Source of the DNA: an uncultured Anaerotignum sp.
GTDB taxonomy: Bacteria; Bacillota; Clostridia; Lachnospirales; Anaerotignaceae
DNA: 26,771 nt
Assembly: GCF_905212195.1 (NCBI RefSeq)
Contig: NZ_CAJMDQ010000027.1
Coordinates: 1-26,771 of the forward strand
Direction: 5' to 3'
The position numbers and the translations under genes are program-made. Of this stretch, positions 1-8,013 are shown one piece after another (position 1 is the first letter of the stretch; the number at the start of each line of letters is the position of its first letter). The notes below the pieces were generated by a model that made no database searches, was not told the DNA's origin, and saw nothing but the letters and a program-made list of their open reading frames with translations.

Positions 1-87
1 AATTCGGCTATCAAACAAATCACCTCATGGGTCAATATTTTACCTATGTATTTTAACACTTTATTTCATTAAAGTAAACTATTTTTG

Positions 88-127
88 ACAAAAAAACAGT
101 GTAGAAGCAACTTTCCTCCACACTGTT
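88..127 (-). terminator. Intrinsic terminator of the DUF6465-type gene
   Basis: On the minus strand, arms AACAGTGT and ACACTGTT (plus-strand 120-127 and 95-102) form a hairpin that is followed at once by a run of seven T residues. It begins 12 bases after the stop of the small gene at 140-343. Positions 1-87 hold nothing else that I can support. Confidence 0.75.
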
Positions 128-139
128 ACATCACTTTGT

Positions 140-343
140 TTATATCATAAAAAAGCTATTTTCGGAGCCTTCGCCATTAAATACATAATAGCACTTCTTT
201 TCTTCAGGCTTTAAATAAAGCTGAACTGTATGTAAATCCTTAACCTTATTGCCTTCTGCCTTCCAAATTTCCTTAGCAGTATCCATTAAAGATTTTGTAT
301 CTACAGTATCTCCTCTAAATTGTACGAATACATCACTCTTCAT
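140..343 (-). CDS. Small DUF6465-type protein (67 aa)
   Basis: This small soluble protein resembles, from memory, the DUF6465 group of Clostridia. That group is a short beta/alpha protein with an N-terminal V-x-VQF-x-G stretch and a C-terminal 'LYLKPEE...YYVFNGE' block. Its function is not known. There is no signal peptide, membrane segment or cysteine pair; one Cys lies near residue 51. The ATG at 343 is preceded by AAAGGGGAA at a good distance. The stop is followed by a clear intrinsic terminator, so it is the last gene of its transcript. It lies 59 bases after the SSB-like gene and could be co-transcribed with it, although an AT-rich stretch between them might also carry a promoter. I am confident that it is a gene and less sure of the family. 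Confidence 0.65.
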   Translation of the reverse strand: MKSDVFVQFRGDTVDTKSLMDTAKEIWKAEGNKVKDLHTVQLYLKPEEKKCYYVFNGEGSENSFFMI

Positions 344-402
344 AAGTAAATTCCCCTTTCTCTAAACAAATACCTTAAAAATCCTTTTGTAATATAATAC
401 TA

Positions 403-1047
403 TTAATTTGCTGTTTTGTCAATACCAACAGAAATACACTCTATTTTAGACACAGATACTTCAAAGGCTGTTTTTTCTATGTAATTATTTTCATCTATTT
501 TCTTATGGTATATTCTTGACTGCATTCTGCCATACACACTTATGTTATCGCCAACAGAAAGTGTTCCTGCAAATCTAGCATTTCTGCCCCAACAAATAAC
601 AGGAATATAGTCAGACTTATTATAGGCTCTATTTACTGCCAACAAAACATCAGCTATTTCTCTGCCAAAAGGTGTTTTCCGGTAAATGGGCGCTTTGCAG
701 ATAAAACCATTGAGAATGATCTCGTTTTCATTGTGCATCTGTTCTTCGTCCAATACCTGAATATCTCTGACAAAAATCGTCAGTACCAATCGACTGCGAT
801 TTCCTGTATAATTATTATAACTTCTCAGCTGGCCTTTGATCTTTACATGCTTGCCGCGCTGGATATCCTGATTCATCAGCAACCGTTCTGACACGGTGAT
901 AGGCAGAATATCCGCATTTTCACTGAGTCGTTCCGAAGAAATCTTAAATGTATAAAAGCCTTCACCATAAACTTCATGGCTGAATACGCCATCTTCAACT
1001 ACAACACCCGTAATGACAACGGAATTGTTTTCAGGCAAACTGTTCAT
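403..1047 (-). CDS. Tandem OB-fold single-stranded DNA-binding-like protein
   Basis: The 214-aa product appears to contain two OB-fold halves. Residues ~5-95 include 'VVITGVVVED' and 'GKHVKIKGQLRSYNN'. Residues ~105-205 include 'NEIILNGFICKAPIYRKT', 'VLLAVNRAYNKSDYIPVICWG' and 'VGDNISVYGRMQSR', which is the classic SSB beta-barrel pattern. A role in binding single-stranded DNA is therefore likely. It differs from canonical SSB: there is no Gly/Gln-rich linker and no acidic DDDIPF-like C-terminal tip, and the chain ends in 'SVGIDKTAN'. The frame opens upstream at 1098, but AAAGGGGAG at 1058-1066 fits the ATG at 1047 (10 bases) better than the ATG at 1053 (4 bases). I therefore start at 1047. 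It is probably a housekeeping SSB paralogue rather than the replicative SSB. Single-strand binding is inferred from fold pattern only. Confidence 0.7.
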   Translation of the reverse strand: MNSLPENNSVVITGVVVEDGVFSHEVYGEGFYTFKISSERLSENADILPITVSERLLMNQDIQRGKHVKIKGQLRSYNNYTGNRSRLVLTIFVRDIQVLDEEQMHNENEIILNGFICKAPIYRKTPFGREIADVLLAVNRAYNKSDYIPVICWGRNARFAGTLSVGDNISVYGRMQSRIYHKKIDENNYIEKTAFEVSVSKIECISVGIDKTAN

Positions 1048-1212
1048 TTGCATTTTCTCCCCTTTTCTGTGCCGCAGCAACTGCTCACGCTCCGGCATTT
1101 GTTCTTCTGTAACTTACTTTATGCTTGAACAAAAGCCTTTAGAAGTTGAAACAGAAAAACATCTTGCTCCTAACTCGTGCTATCGTTTTGGATAAAACGA
1201 TCTTTTCTTTTC

Positions 1213-1524
1213 TCATCCTTCTCCACCGGTGATGTGTTTTCCATTTCGGAAAATAAAACCAATCTTCACACAATCGATTGCCACCACCATGGTATAGTCT
1301 TTTGTTTCATATATCATTGGTTCGCCGCCTTTTTTCACGATCACAGCGTCAATCTTCTTTCCTTCTGCTGTCCAATAAGAAAGAAAATGAAAATCTTCTT
1401 CTCCTTTAATCGCCCATTCCAGATCCAAAAGAGGTTTCAAAAAAAAATCTCCGTCACAGCCGAAATAATCAGCTACCCTCTTTCTGGACTGTTCAAAATC
1501 CAAAACAGGTTCTTTTCTTGCCAT
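1213..1524 (-). CDS. Hypothetical protein (103 aa)
   Basis: I do not recognise this family with certainty. The product is small and soluble, begins 'MARKEPVLDFEQSRKRVADYFG' and contains a 'GKKIDAVIVKKGGEP' segment that looks like a compact alpha/beta fold. It has no transmembrane segment or zinc motif. The frame extends to a TTG at 1539, but GGAGG at 1531-1535 lies 6 bases before the ATG at 1524, which fixes the start there. A promoter with a perfect TTGACA box lies just upstream (1563-1591). That promoter, the SD and the intact frame make a real gene likely. The 165-base gap to the next minus-strand gene holds a small hairpin (1182-1201) but no clear minus-strand terminator, so read-through into the SSB-like gene is possible. 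Confidence 0.6.
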   Translation of the reverse strand: MARKEPVLDFEQSRKRVADYFGCDGDFFLKPLLDLEWAIKGEEDFHFLSYWTAEGKKIDAVIVKKGGEPMIYETKDYTMVVAIDCVKIGFIFRNGKHITGGEG

Positions 1525-1562
1525 GTTCTTCCTCCGCAATTTTACTAAAGCTATCTGTTTCT

Positions 1563-1591
1563 ATGGTACTGATAACCAACGGATTTGTCAA
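1563..1591 (-). promoter_or_regulatory. Sigma-A type promoter for the 103-aa gene
   Basis: Reading the minus strand, TTGACA (1586-1591) and TACCAT (1563-1568) are separated by 17 bases. The -35 box is perfect and the -10 box matches at 4 of 6 positions. It lies about 40 bases before the ATG at 1524. Confidence 0.65.
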
Positions 1592-1687
1592 TAACAACCG
1601 CATTTTTTGATGTTTTCACAAAATGAAAAAGTATTGATTTTCCAACAAAAAACCCTTTTTTTCGTCAAAAAAATTTTTTTGCTCAAC

Positions 1688-1729
1688 AGAAAATCCGATG
1701 AACGCAAATACATCGGATTTTCTTTTTTT
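1688..1729. terminator. Hairpin terminator after uvrA
   Basis: A perfect 13-bp stem AGAAAATCCGATG / CATCGGATTTTCT (1688-1700 and 1711-1723) with a 10-base loop starts five bases after the uvrA stop. The seven-T run is on the plus side; on the minus side the T residues fall inside the stem end (ATTTTCT). It probably ends the uvrBA transcript and may also block antisense transcription. Confidence 0.7.
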
Positions 1730-4563
1730 CACTTTTTGTCCAATATAGGTTTCAAATATTTTCCGGTATAGGATTCCGGTACACCACATACCTCCTCCGG
1801 TGTACCACAGGCCACAATGGTACCACCGCCGGTGCCGCCTTCCGGGCCAAGATCGATGATATAGTCCGCCGTTTTGATGACATCCAGATTATGCTCGATC
1901 ACAACCACCGTATTACCGCCTTCTGCCAGCCGCTGAAGGATATGCACCAGCTTATGGACATCCGCCATATGGAGCCCTGTGGTGGGTTCATCCAGAATAT
2001 ACATGGTACGTCCGGTACTTTTCTTACTCAGTTCCGTTGCCAGTTTCACCCGCTGGGCTTCCCCGCCGGAGAGAGTTGTGGAAGACTGTCCAAGCTGCAC
2101 ATAGGAAAGACCTACATCATAGAGTGTCTGCAGTTTCGCTTTGATTCTGGGAATATTTTCAAAGAATTCCAAAGCTTCTTCCACCGTCATTTCCAGTACA
2201 TCGGAAATGGTCTTGCCTTTGTATTTTACTTCCAGTGTTTCCCGGTTGTACCGCTTGCCGTGACAAACTTCGCAGGGCACATAAATATCCGGCAGGAAGT
2301 GCATTTCAATCTTGATGATACCATCCCCGGCGCAGGCTTCACATCTGCCGCCCTTCACGTTAAAGCTGAATCTGCCTTTCTGATACCCACGCATTTTTGC
2401 TTCCGTGGTCTGGGCAAACACATCGCGAATCATATCAAAAAGCCCTGTATAAGTTGCAGGATTGCTGCGAGGGGTACGTCCGATAGGAGACTGGTCAATA
2501 TTGATAACTTTATCCAGCTGATTCTGGCCATTCATATCTTCATGGTTACCGGGACGGAGTTTTGCACGATTCAAATCTCTTGCCAGTCGTTTATAGAGAA
2601 TTTCATTGACCAGAGAGCTTTTACCGGAACCACTGACGCCTGTAACACAGGTGAAAATGCCAAGAGGAATATCCACATTGATTTGTTTCAGGTTATTTTC
2701 TGCCGCTCCTACAATATGAAGCATGGCTTCTGGATTGACAGGGCGGCGTTTTTCTGGCACTTCGATTTTCTTTCTGCCGCTGAGATAATCCCCTGTCAAA
2801 GATTCGGTACATGCCTTGATTTCTTCCACATCCCCAGTGCAAATGATATTGCCGCCGTCTTTTCCGGCGCCGGGGCCTACATCCACGATAAAGTCAGCTG
2901 CATACATGGTATCTTCGTCATGTTCCACCACAATGAGGGAGTTCCCAATATCCCGCAGGTGCTGCAATGTTTTCAGCAGTTTGTCATTGTCCCGCTGATG
3001 CAAACCAATACTGGGTTCATCCAGAATATACACAACCCCCACCAGACCGGAGCCAATCTGTGTAGCAAGACGGATTCTCTGGGCTTCGCCGCCGGAAAGA
3101 GTGCCTGCCGCACGGGACAATGTGAGATAATCCAAACCAACATCCACCAGAAAACCAATACGCGCATGGATTTCCTTCAAAATCCGTTCCGCAATCATTT
3201 CATCTCTGCCGCTGAGCTGAAGGTTCTGGAAAAATTTCTGAATATCCGCCACAGACATTTCTGTGACCTGAGAAATATTTTTTCCGCCTACGGTAATGGC
3301 AAGAACTTCTGGACGCAGACGCATGCCATGACAGGAAGGACATTCGATATTCGTCATATATTCCTCATATTCTCCACGCATGGTTTCGGAAGTTTCGCTG
3401 TAACGCCGCTGCAAGTTAGGAATGATGCCTTCGAAGGCATAATCATAAGAACCTGTACCTCGATAATTGGTGTAGGTAATCCGCAGCTTTTTGCCGCCAG
3501 TGCCATAGAAAATAATCTTTTTGATTTCTTCCGGCAGTTCCCGGAAAGGTGTATCCAGAGAAAATCCATATTCCTCCGCCAATGCGTCAAAAAGAACGCG
3601 TGTCATGGTATCCTTACTGGAAATGGAGTTATACCCCGGTGCTACAATGGCGCCCCCAGCAATGGAAAGACTGTCGTTTGGCACAATGAGCTGTTCATCA
3701 AACTTCATCTGCATCCCCAAACCAGTACAGGTAGGACATGCACCACTTGGATTGTTGAAGGAAAAGAGTCTGGGTTCGATTTCCATCAGGTCGATGCCAC
3801 AGTCAGGACAGGAGAAATTCTGGCTGAATACCAGTTCATCTTCTCCCTGATTTACATCCACCACCAACAGTCCCCCTGTCAGTGCGGTGACGGTTTCGAT
3901 GGATTCTGTCAGACGTTTCTGGATGCCTTCTTTCACTACCAGACGGTCGACAATGATTTCGATAGTATGTTTTTTGTTCTTTTCCAGTTTGATTTCTTCA
4001 GACAAATCGTAAATGATGCCATCCACACGAACACGAACGTAGCCGCTTTTTTTGGCGTCTTCCAGCAGCTTCACATGCTCCCCTTTTCTCCCACGGACAA
4101 CAGGTGCAAGCAGCTGAATCTTTGTCCGCTCCGGCAGTTCCAGCACACGGTCTACAATCTGATCAATGGTCTGCTTTTTGATTTCCTTACCGCATTTGGG
4201 GCAATGGGGCACACCAATTCTGGCATACAGCAGACGCAGATAGTCATAAATCTCCGTCACGGTACCAACCGTGGAACGAGGATTATGACTGGTCGTTTTC
4301 TGGTCGATGGAAATAGCGGGAGAAAGCCCGTCAATCTGGTCTACATCAGGCTTTTCCATCTGACCCAAAAACTGTCTGGCATAAGAGGACAGGGATTCCA
4401 CATATCTGCGCTGTCCTTCCGCATAAAGGGTATCAAAGGCAAGGGAGCTTTTCCCGGAGCCGCTGACACCTGTAAAGACCACCAGTTTATCTCTGGGAAT
4501 GGTCAAATCTATATTTTTCAGGTTGTGCTCTCTGGCACCCCTGATGACGATTTCGTTTTTCAT
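1729..4563 (-). CDS. uvrA: Excinuclease ABC subunit A (UvrA)
   Basis: UvrA is the dimeric ATPase that finds bulky DNA lesions and loads UvrB in nucleotide excision repair. The 944-aa length is normal. From the N terminus the sequence shows Walker A GVSGSGKS at 32-39, zinc-binding CPKC and CPDC/CPTC pairs, ABC signature LSGGEAQRIRLA, a second Walker A GVSGSGKSS, the CEAC...CEVC zinc finger essential for DNA binding, a second signature LSGGEAQRVKLA and Walker B 'MYILDEPTTGLH'. The frame opens at 4668, but the conserved start 'MKNEIVIRGAREHNLKN' with an AAAAGGAGAG site fixes the start at 4563. It is the third gene of uvrB-GNAT-uvrA, 34 bases after the acetyltransferase, and is probably SOS-controlled from the uvrB promoter. 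Confidence 0.98.
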   Translation of the reverse strand: MKNEIVIRGAREHNLKNIDLTIPRDKLVVFTGVSGSGKSSLAFDTLYAEGQRRYVESLSSYARQFLGQMEKPDVDQIDGLSPAISIDQKTTSHNPRSTVGTVTEIYDYLRLLYARIGVPHCPKCGKEIKKQTIDQIVDRVLELPERTKIQLLAPVVRGRKGEHVKLLEDAKKSGYVRVRVDGIIYDLSEEIKLEKNKKHTIEIIVDRLVVKEGIQKRLTESIETVTALTGGLLVVDVNQGEDELVFSQNFSCPDCGIDLMEIEPRLFSFNNPSGACPTCTGLGMQMKFDEQLIVPNDSLSIAGGAIVAPGYNSISSKDTMTRVLFDALAEEYGFSLDTPFRELPEEIKKIIFYGTGGKKLRITYTNYRGTGSYDYAFEGIIPNLQRRYSETSETMRGEYEEYMTNIECPSCHGMRLRPEVLAITVGGKNISQVTEMSVADIQKFFQNLQLSGRDEMIAERILKEIHARIGFLVDVGLDYLTLSRAAGTLSGGEAQRIRLATQIGSGLVGVVYILDEPSIGLHQRDNDKLLKTLQHLRDIGNSLIVVEHDEDTMYAADFIVDVGPGAGKDGGNIICTGDVEEIKACTESLTGDYLSGRKKIEVPEKRRPVNPEAMLHIVGAAENNLKQINVDIPLGIFTCVTGVSGSGKSSLVNEILYKRLARDLNRAKLRPGNHEDMNGQNQLDKVINIDQSPIGRTPRSNPATYTGLFDMIRDVFAQTTEAKMRGYQKGRFSFNVKGGRCEACAGDGIIKIEMHFLPDIYVPCEVCHGKRYNRETLEVKYKGKTISDVLEMTVEEALEFFENIPRIKAKLQTLYDVGLSYVQLGQSSTTLSGGEAQRVKLATELSKKSTGRTMYILDEPTTGLHMADVHKLVHILQRLAEGGNTVVVIEHNLDVIKTADYIIDLGPEGGTGGGTIVACGTPEEVCGVPESYTGKYLKPILDKK

Positions 4564-4597
4564 ATTCTCTCCTTTTTTCCTTATAAAAGGAAATCTA

Positions 4598-5041
4598 TCA
4601 TAAATCTTTTTCCATATATCTTTCTTCTGGTACAAAACCAAGTTTCTGATATAAAGGCAGACCATCATCTGTGTAATGCAGACGCATTTTGGTCACACCT
4701 CTCTCTTTGGCTTTTTCCAGTGCCATACCCACCAGCTTTTCGGAAATACCTTTCCTGCGGTAGTCTGGCTTCGTGTAAACATTGCGCAGTTCTCCATATT
4801 TGCCGGAGGGGTTGTCTACCATCGGACAGGTTTCATAAAAACAAACCATGCAGGCTGCCACCAGACTGCCTTCCTCCTCCGCAGCCAACAGAAGCAGATC
4901 TTCCGTTTCCATATGTTTACGCAAATAATTTTCTGTTATATTCTGAAAGTCTTCAGGTACATCTTGATAAGACAGCAAAAATTCCATACGCAGTTCCAGA
5001 AAACGTTCCAGATCTGCCAGATGCAATACTCGATAATTCAT
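4598..5041 (-). CDS. GNAT-family N-acetyltransferase
   Basis: This 147-aa protein is a single GNAT domain using acetyl-CoA to acetylate an unknown amine. Motif A is visible as 'ELRNVYTKPDYRRKGISEKLV' split over residues ~85-105; the R-R-K-G-I-S loop is the acetyl-CoA pyrophosphate-binding signature. The C-terminal 'MRLHYTDDGLPLYQKLGFVPEE' is the usual motif B with the conserved Tyr. The substrate cannot be read from sequence. The gene sits inside the repair operon, 20 bases after the uvrB stop and 34 bases before uvrA, so it should be co-transcribed and damage-induced if the LexA box upstream of uvrB works. A cargo gene with no repair role is equally possible. Confidence 0.88.
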   Translation of the reverse strand: MNYRVLHLADLERFLELRMEFLLSYQDVPEDFQNITENYLRKHMETEDLLLLAAEEEGSLVAACMVCFYETCPMVDNPSGKYGELRNVYTKPDYRRKGISEKLVGMALEKAKERGVTKMRLHYTDDGLPLYQKLGFVPEERYMEKDL

Positions 5042-5061
5042 AGGGTTCCCCCTTTCGCATC

Positions 5062-7041
5062 TTACATGAGTTTTTTCAGTTCCAGAATTTTATCACGCAG
5101 TTCCGCTGCCCGCTCAAACTGCAGTTCCATGGCAGCGTGCTTCATTTCTTTATCCAAAGTCTGAATGAGTTTTTTCAATTCTTTTTCACTCATGGATTCC
5201 GGGTCTTTTTCCAGACCAAATTTCTGTTTTTCCGTTGCCGCTTTGGTAATCTGGATGACATCATGGACTTTCTTCACAATGGTCTGAGGCGTAATGCCAT
5301 GGGCTTCGTTGTACGCCTGCTGGATGCCACGACGGCGGTTGGTTTCGTCGATGGCTTTCTGCATGCTTTCCGTCATGACATCAGCATACATGATGACACG
5401 GCCTTCCGCATTTCTGGCTGCACGGCCAATGGTCTGAATGAGGGATGTTTCCGAACGAAGGAAACCTTCTTTATCTGCGTCCAGAATGGCAACCAGACTG
5501 ACTTCGGGAATATCCAGACCTTCTCGCAGCAAGTTGATGCCTACCAGCACATCAAACACATCCATACGCAAATCACGAATGATTTCCAGTCGTTCCAGTG
5601 TATCAATATCGGAATGGAGATAACGCACCCGCACACCGGCTTCTCTAAGATAATCCGTCAGGCGTTCCGCCATTTTCTTAGTCAGTGTAGTTACCAGCAC
5701 TTTCTGTCCTTTTTCGGTAGTTTTCTGGACTTCTGAAAGAAGGTCGTCTATCTGCCCTGCAATAGGCCGCACAGAAATTTCTGGGTCTAACAGGCCTGTA
5801 GGACGGATAATCTGTTCCACGGTCTGCTGGGAATGTTCCTTTTCGTACACAGACGGTGTAGCGGAAACAAAGAGCAGCTGATTGATTTTGCTTTCAAATT
5901 CCGCAAATTTCAAAGGACGGTTGTCCAAAGCGGAAGGCAGACGGAACCCAAAGTCCACCAGTGTGGTTTTTCTGGATCTGTCCCCTTCGTACATGGCACG
6001 AATCTGCGGAATGGAAACATGGGACTCATCGGCAATAATGAGGAAATCATCTGGGAAGAAGTCGATGAGTGTAAAAGGCGTACTGCCTGCCTCTCTCAAA
6101 GACAAATGACGGGAATAGTTCTCAATGCCCGTACAGAATCCCATTTCCTTCAGCATTTCAATGTCATAATTGGTGCGCTGCGCCAACCGCTGGGCTTCCA
6201 GCAGCTTGTCCTCCCGCTTCAGTTCTGCCAGACGTTCTTCCAGTTCTGCTTCGATACGGGCAATGGCCAACTGCATTTTTTCCGGCGAAGTCACATAGTG
6301 AGAGGCTGGATAGATGGAAATATGGTTTCTGGTACCAATGATTTCCCCTGTCACCACGTCGATTTCTGTGATGCGGTCGATTTCATCACCAAAAAATTCT
6401 ACACGGACAGCATATTTCGAAGATGCCACAGGGAAAATTTCCACTACATCCCCACGGACACGAAAAGTACCGCGTTCAAAATTCATATCATTTCTGTCAT
6501 ACTGCATTTCAATGAGGCTGTGCAGCACTTCATCCCTGTCTTTTTCCATACCGGGACGGAGCGAAAGCATCATGCCATAGTATTCTTCCGGGTCACCCAA
6601 CCCATAGATACAGGATACGCTGGCAACAACGATAACATCCTGCCGTTCCACCAGTGCCGCTGTGGCAGAGTGGCGCAGTTTGTCGATTTCTTCATTGACC
6701 GCGGAATCTTTCTCGATATAGGTATCGGTGCTGGGCACATAGGCTTCCGGCTGATAATAATCATAATAACTGACGAAATACTCTACCGCATTTTCCGGGA
6801 AAAATTCTTTCAATTCATTATAAAGCTGGGCTGCCAATGTTTTATTATGGGCAATGACCAGTGTGGGTTTCTGTATTTTTTCAATGACGTTTGCCATGGT
6901 AAAGGTTTTCCCGGAACCCGTTACCCCCACCAAAGTCTGAAATTTCAAGCCCTTTTGAAATCCATCGGCTATTTTCTCAATGGCCTGAGGCTGGTCGCCG
7001 GTGGGCTGAAATTTGGAATGTATTTTAAATGGTTTGTCCAT
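5062..7041 (-). CDS. uvrB: Excinuclease ABC subunit B (UvrB)
   Basis: UvrB verifies the lesion handed over by UvrA and recruits UvrC. The 659-aa protein has the usual length. It shows Walker A GVTGSGKT at 39-46, the aromatic beta-hairpin 'YYDYYQPEAYVP' that clamps a DNA strand, helicase motif II 'IADESH', motif VI 'QTIGRAARNAEG' and a C-terminal UVR coiled coil with '...LQFERAAELRDKI' that contacts UvrC. The frame begins at 7062, but GGAGGTGT just before the ATG at 7041 and the conserved start 'MDKPFKIHSKFQPTGDQP' fix the start. It is the first gene of the repair operon, with a LexA-type box and promoter about 160 bases upstream. uvrC is not in the window. Confidence 0.98.
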   Translation of the reverse strand: MDKPFKIHSKFQPTGDQPQAIEKIADGFQKGLKFQTLVGVTGSGKTFTMANVIEKIQKPTLVIAHNKTLAAQLYNELKEFFPENAVEYFVSYYDYYQPEAYVPSTDTYIEKDSAVNEEIDKLRHSATAALVERQDVIVVASVSCIYGLGDPEEYYGMMLSLRPGMEKDRDEVLHSLIEMQYDRNDMNFERGTFRVRGDVVEIFPVASSKYAVRVEFFGDEIDRITEIDVVTGEIIGTRNHISIYPASHYVTSPEKMQLAIARIEAELEERLAELKREDKLLEAQRLAQRTNYDIEMLKEMGFCTGIENYSRHLSLREAGSTPFTLIDFFPDDFLIIADESHVSIPQIRAMYEGDRSRKTTLVDFGFRLPSALDNRPLKFAEFESKINQLLFVSATPSVYEKEHSQQTVEQIIRPTGLLDPEISVRPIAGQIDDLLSEVQKTTEKGQKVLVTTLTKKMAERLTDYLREAGVRVRYLHSDIDTLERLEIIRDLRMDVFDVLVGINLLREGLDIPEVSLVAILDADKEGFLRSETSLIQTIGRAARNAEGRVIMYADVMTESMQKAIDETNRRRGIQQAYNEAHGITPQTIVKKVHDVIQITKAATEKQKFGLEKDPESMSEKELKKLIQTLDKEMKHAAMELQFERAAELRDKILELKKLM

Positions 7042-7072
7042 GACACACCTCCGTTTACACAAATCATTCTCA

Positions 7073-7094
7073 TGCAGTCAAACATCTGACTGCA
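7073..7094 (-). other. Leader hairpin upstream of uvrB
   Basis: A perfect 8-bp inverted repeat TGCAGTCA / TGACTGCA with a 6-base loop lies in the inferred uvrB 5' leader, 32 bases before the start codon. It has no T run, so it is not an intrinsic terminator. An mRNA-stabilising or regulatory role is possible but unproven. Confidence 0.45.
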
Positions 7095-7179
7095 ACGCAC
7101 CATATCATTCGGATAAAATATCCATTTTGTTTCTATGCGCTTATTGACTACCAAAAAGTATATCACAGTTAAATACTAA

Positions 7180-7207
7180 AGTATAGGGGAACAGCGAAAA
7201 TATACAA
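7180..7207 (-). promoter_or_regulatory. Promoter of the uvrB-GNAT-uvrA operon
   Basis: On the minus strand TTGTAT (7202-7207) and TATACT (7180-7185) are 16 bases apart. A second TATACT lies further downstream (7157-7162) without a good -35. The -35 box overlaps the LexA-type box, which is the usual arrangement for repression. Confidence 0.6.
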
Positions 7208-7217
7208 ACGTTTGTTC
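7206..7217 (-). promoter_or_regulatory. LexA/DinR-type SOS box
   Basis: The minus strand reads GAACAAACGTTT, matching the Bacillus/Clostridia SOS consensus GAAC-RNRY-GTTY. The overlapping ACAAACGTTTGT is a perfect 12-bp palindrome. It overlaps the -35 box of the uvrB promoter, and uvrBA is a classic SOS operon, so damage-inducible repression by LexA is expected. Confidence 0.75.
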
Positions 7218-7227
7218 TATTTTTTCG

Positions 7228-7908
7228 TTATGGAATATCATAAAACTGTCGGATATGCTCTGCAATCTGCATCAACTGCTCATGGTCAGCAATTCGATCT
7301 CGTTTTTCCTTACCTTTTAATATACCCTCTTTTCGCCATTTTTTCAGCACGTAACAAAGGCTACGGCGGCTGATGCCGATTTCTTCGCAAATTTCATCCA
7401 GCGTATAGCTTTGCAGTCTTGCAGGATGCATCAGACAATACATCGCCGTATTTTCTTCGGCTGTAAATAGCGTCAGACTAAGGACTTTTCGATACATCTG
7501 ATAGGTACGGCTGCTGGTACTGCGGTAAAATTCCAGCGCAAACGCTGGATTTTCCATGAGCTGGCAAAAAAGCTGGTCTGGAAATTCCAGATAAACACAA
7601 GGAGTTTCCGCAATGATATTGGCATCGAAGCTATAGCCACGCATACGGCTGATATGACCGGAAAAGCTGCCCACACCAATTTCATCCAGCAAAATACGTA
7701 TGCCGCGATAAGTCAGGCTGACAACCTTCACAGATCCCTGCAAAATATAAACAATGCGATATCCCTCATCGGCTGCATTGGAAATACATGTCTTGGCAGG
7801 AACTTCATGAATGGTGATCTGACTTGTTTCCAGATAAGGTCGAATCATGGGGTATATATCCAATTTTCCTACAAAATCCTGCCAGTTCGCCCAGATTCTC
7901 TCATGCAT
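7228..7908 (-). CDS. Crp/Fnr-family transcriptional regulator
   Basis: The 226-aa protein has the Crp/Fnr layout: an N-terminal effector-binding beta-barrel (about residues 28-120, with 'IVYILQGSVKVV' and 'GSFSG'), a dimerisation helix (~120-150) and a C-terminal winged helix-turn-helix whose recognition region is 'LDEICEEIGISRRSLCYVLKKWRKEGIL' in two parts at 170-197. The Fnr N-terminal cysteine cluster is absent, so an oxygen-sensing Fe-S cluster is unlikely. The ligand is unknown. The frame opens at 8031, but the AAGGAAG site and family length favour the ATG at 7908. It is transcribed divergently from hpdBCA with a perfect palindrome in the shared control region, so I infer that it controls the Hpd operon and possibly itself. 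Family assignment is firm; target and effector are inference. Confidence 0.85.
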   Translation of the reverse strand: MHERIWANWQDFVGKLDIYPMIRPYLETSQITIHEVPAKTCISNAADEGYRIVYILQGSVKVVSLTYRGIRILLDEIGVGSFSGHISRMRGYSFDANIIAETPCVYLEFPDQLFCQLMENPAFALEFYRSTSSRTYQMYRKVLSLTLFTAEENTAMYCLMHPARLQSYTLDEICEEIGISRRSLCYVLKKWRKEGILKGKEKRDRIADHEQLMQIAEHIRQFYDIP

Positions 7909-7948
7909 ATACAAATTCTTCCTTTCATATGTTTTTGATTTTGTGAAT

Positions 7949-7977
7949 AGTTTATCATATTTTTTCAAATAGTGCAA
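7949..7977 (-). promoter_or_regulatory. Candidate promoter of the Crp/Fnr gene
   Basis: On the minus strand TTGCAC (7972-7977) and TAAACT (7949-7954) are 17 bases apart. The match is weak (3/6 and 4/6). The -35 box lies inside the palindrome at 7971-7985, which would allow autoregulation. Confidence 0.4.
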
Positions 7978-7985
7978 TTTGCACT
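7971..7985. promoter_or_regulatory. Palindromic operator candidate between crp-type gene and hpdB
   Basis: AGTGCAA-T-TTGCACT is a perfect 7-bp inverted repeat around a single base. It lies in the short divergent control region, abuts the inferred hpdB -35 box and is centred about 42 bases upstream of the inferred start point. That is the position of a class II Crp/Fnr activator site. Binding by the neighbouring regulator is inferred, not shown. Confidence 0.6.
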
Positions 7986-8013
7986 TAACGAAAGCATGTA
8001 TGCCTGCCATAAT
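7985..8013 (+). promoter_or_regulatory. Candidate hpdBCA promoter
   Basis: TTAACG (7985-7990) and CATAAT (8008-8013) are separated by 17 bases. The -35 box is weak (4/6) and the -10 box is good (5/6), which suits a promoter that needs an activator. The palindrome ends on the first base of the -35 box. Confidence 0.5.

Noticed and set aside
1182..1201. ATCGTTTT-GGAT-AAAACGAT hairpin after the 103-aa gene
   Set aside because: The T-rich side is on the plus strand, where no gene precedes it, so I do not call it a terminator of the minus-strand gene.
1891..5043. Very long open frame (1050 codons) on the plus strand opposite uvrA and the GNAT gene
   Set aside because: It mirrors the codon bias of uvrA, has no family resemblance or well-placed ribosome site, and crosses two recognised genes.
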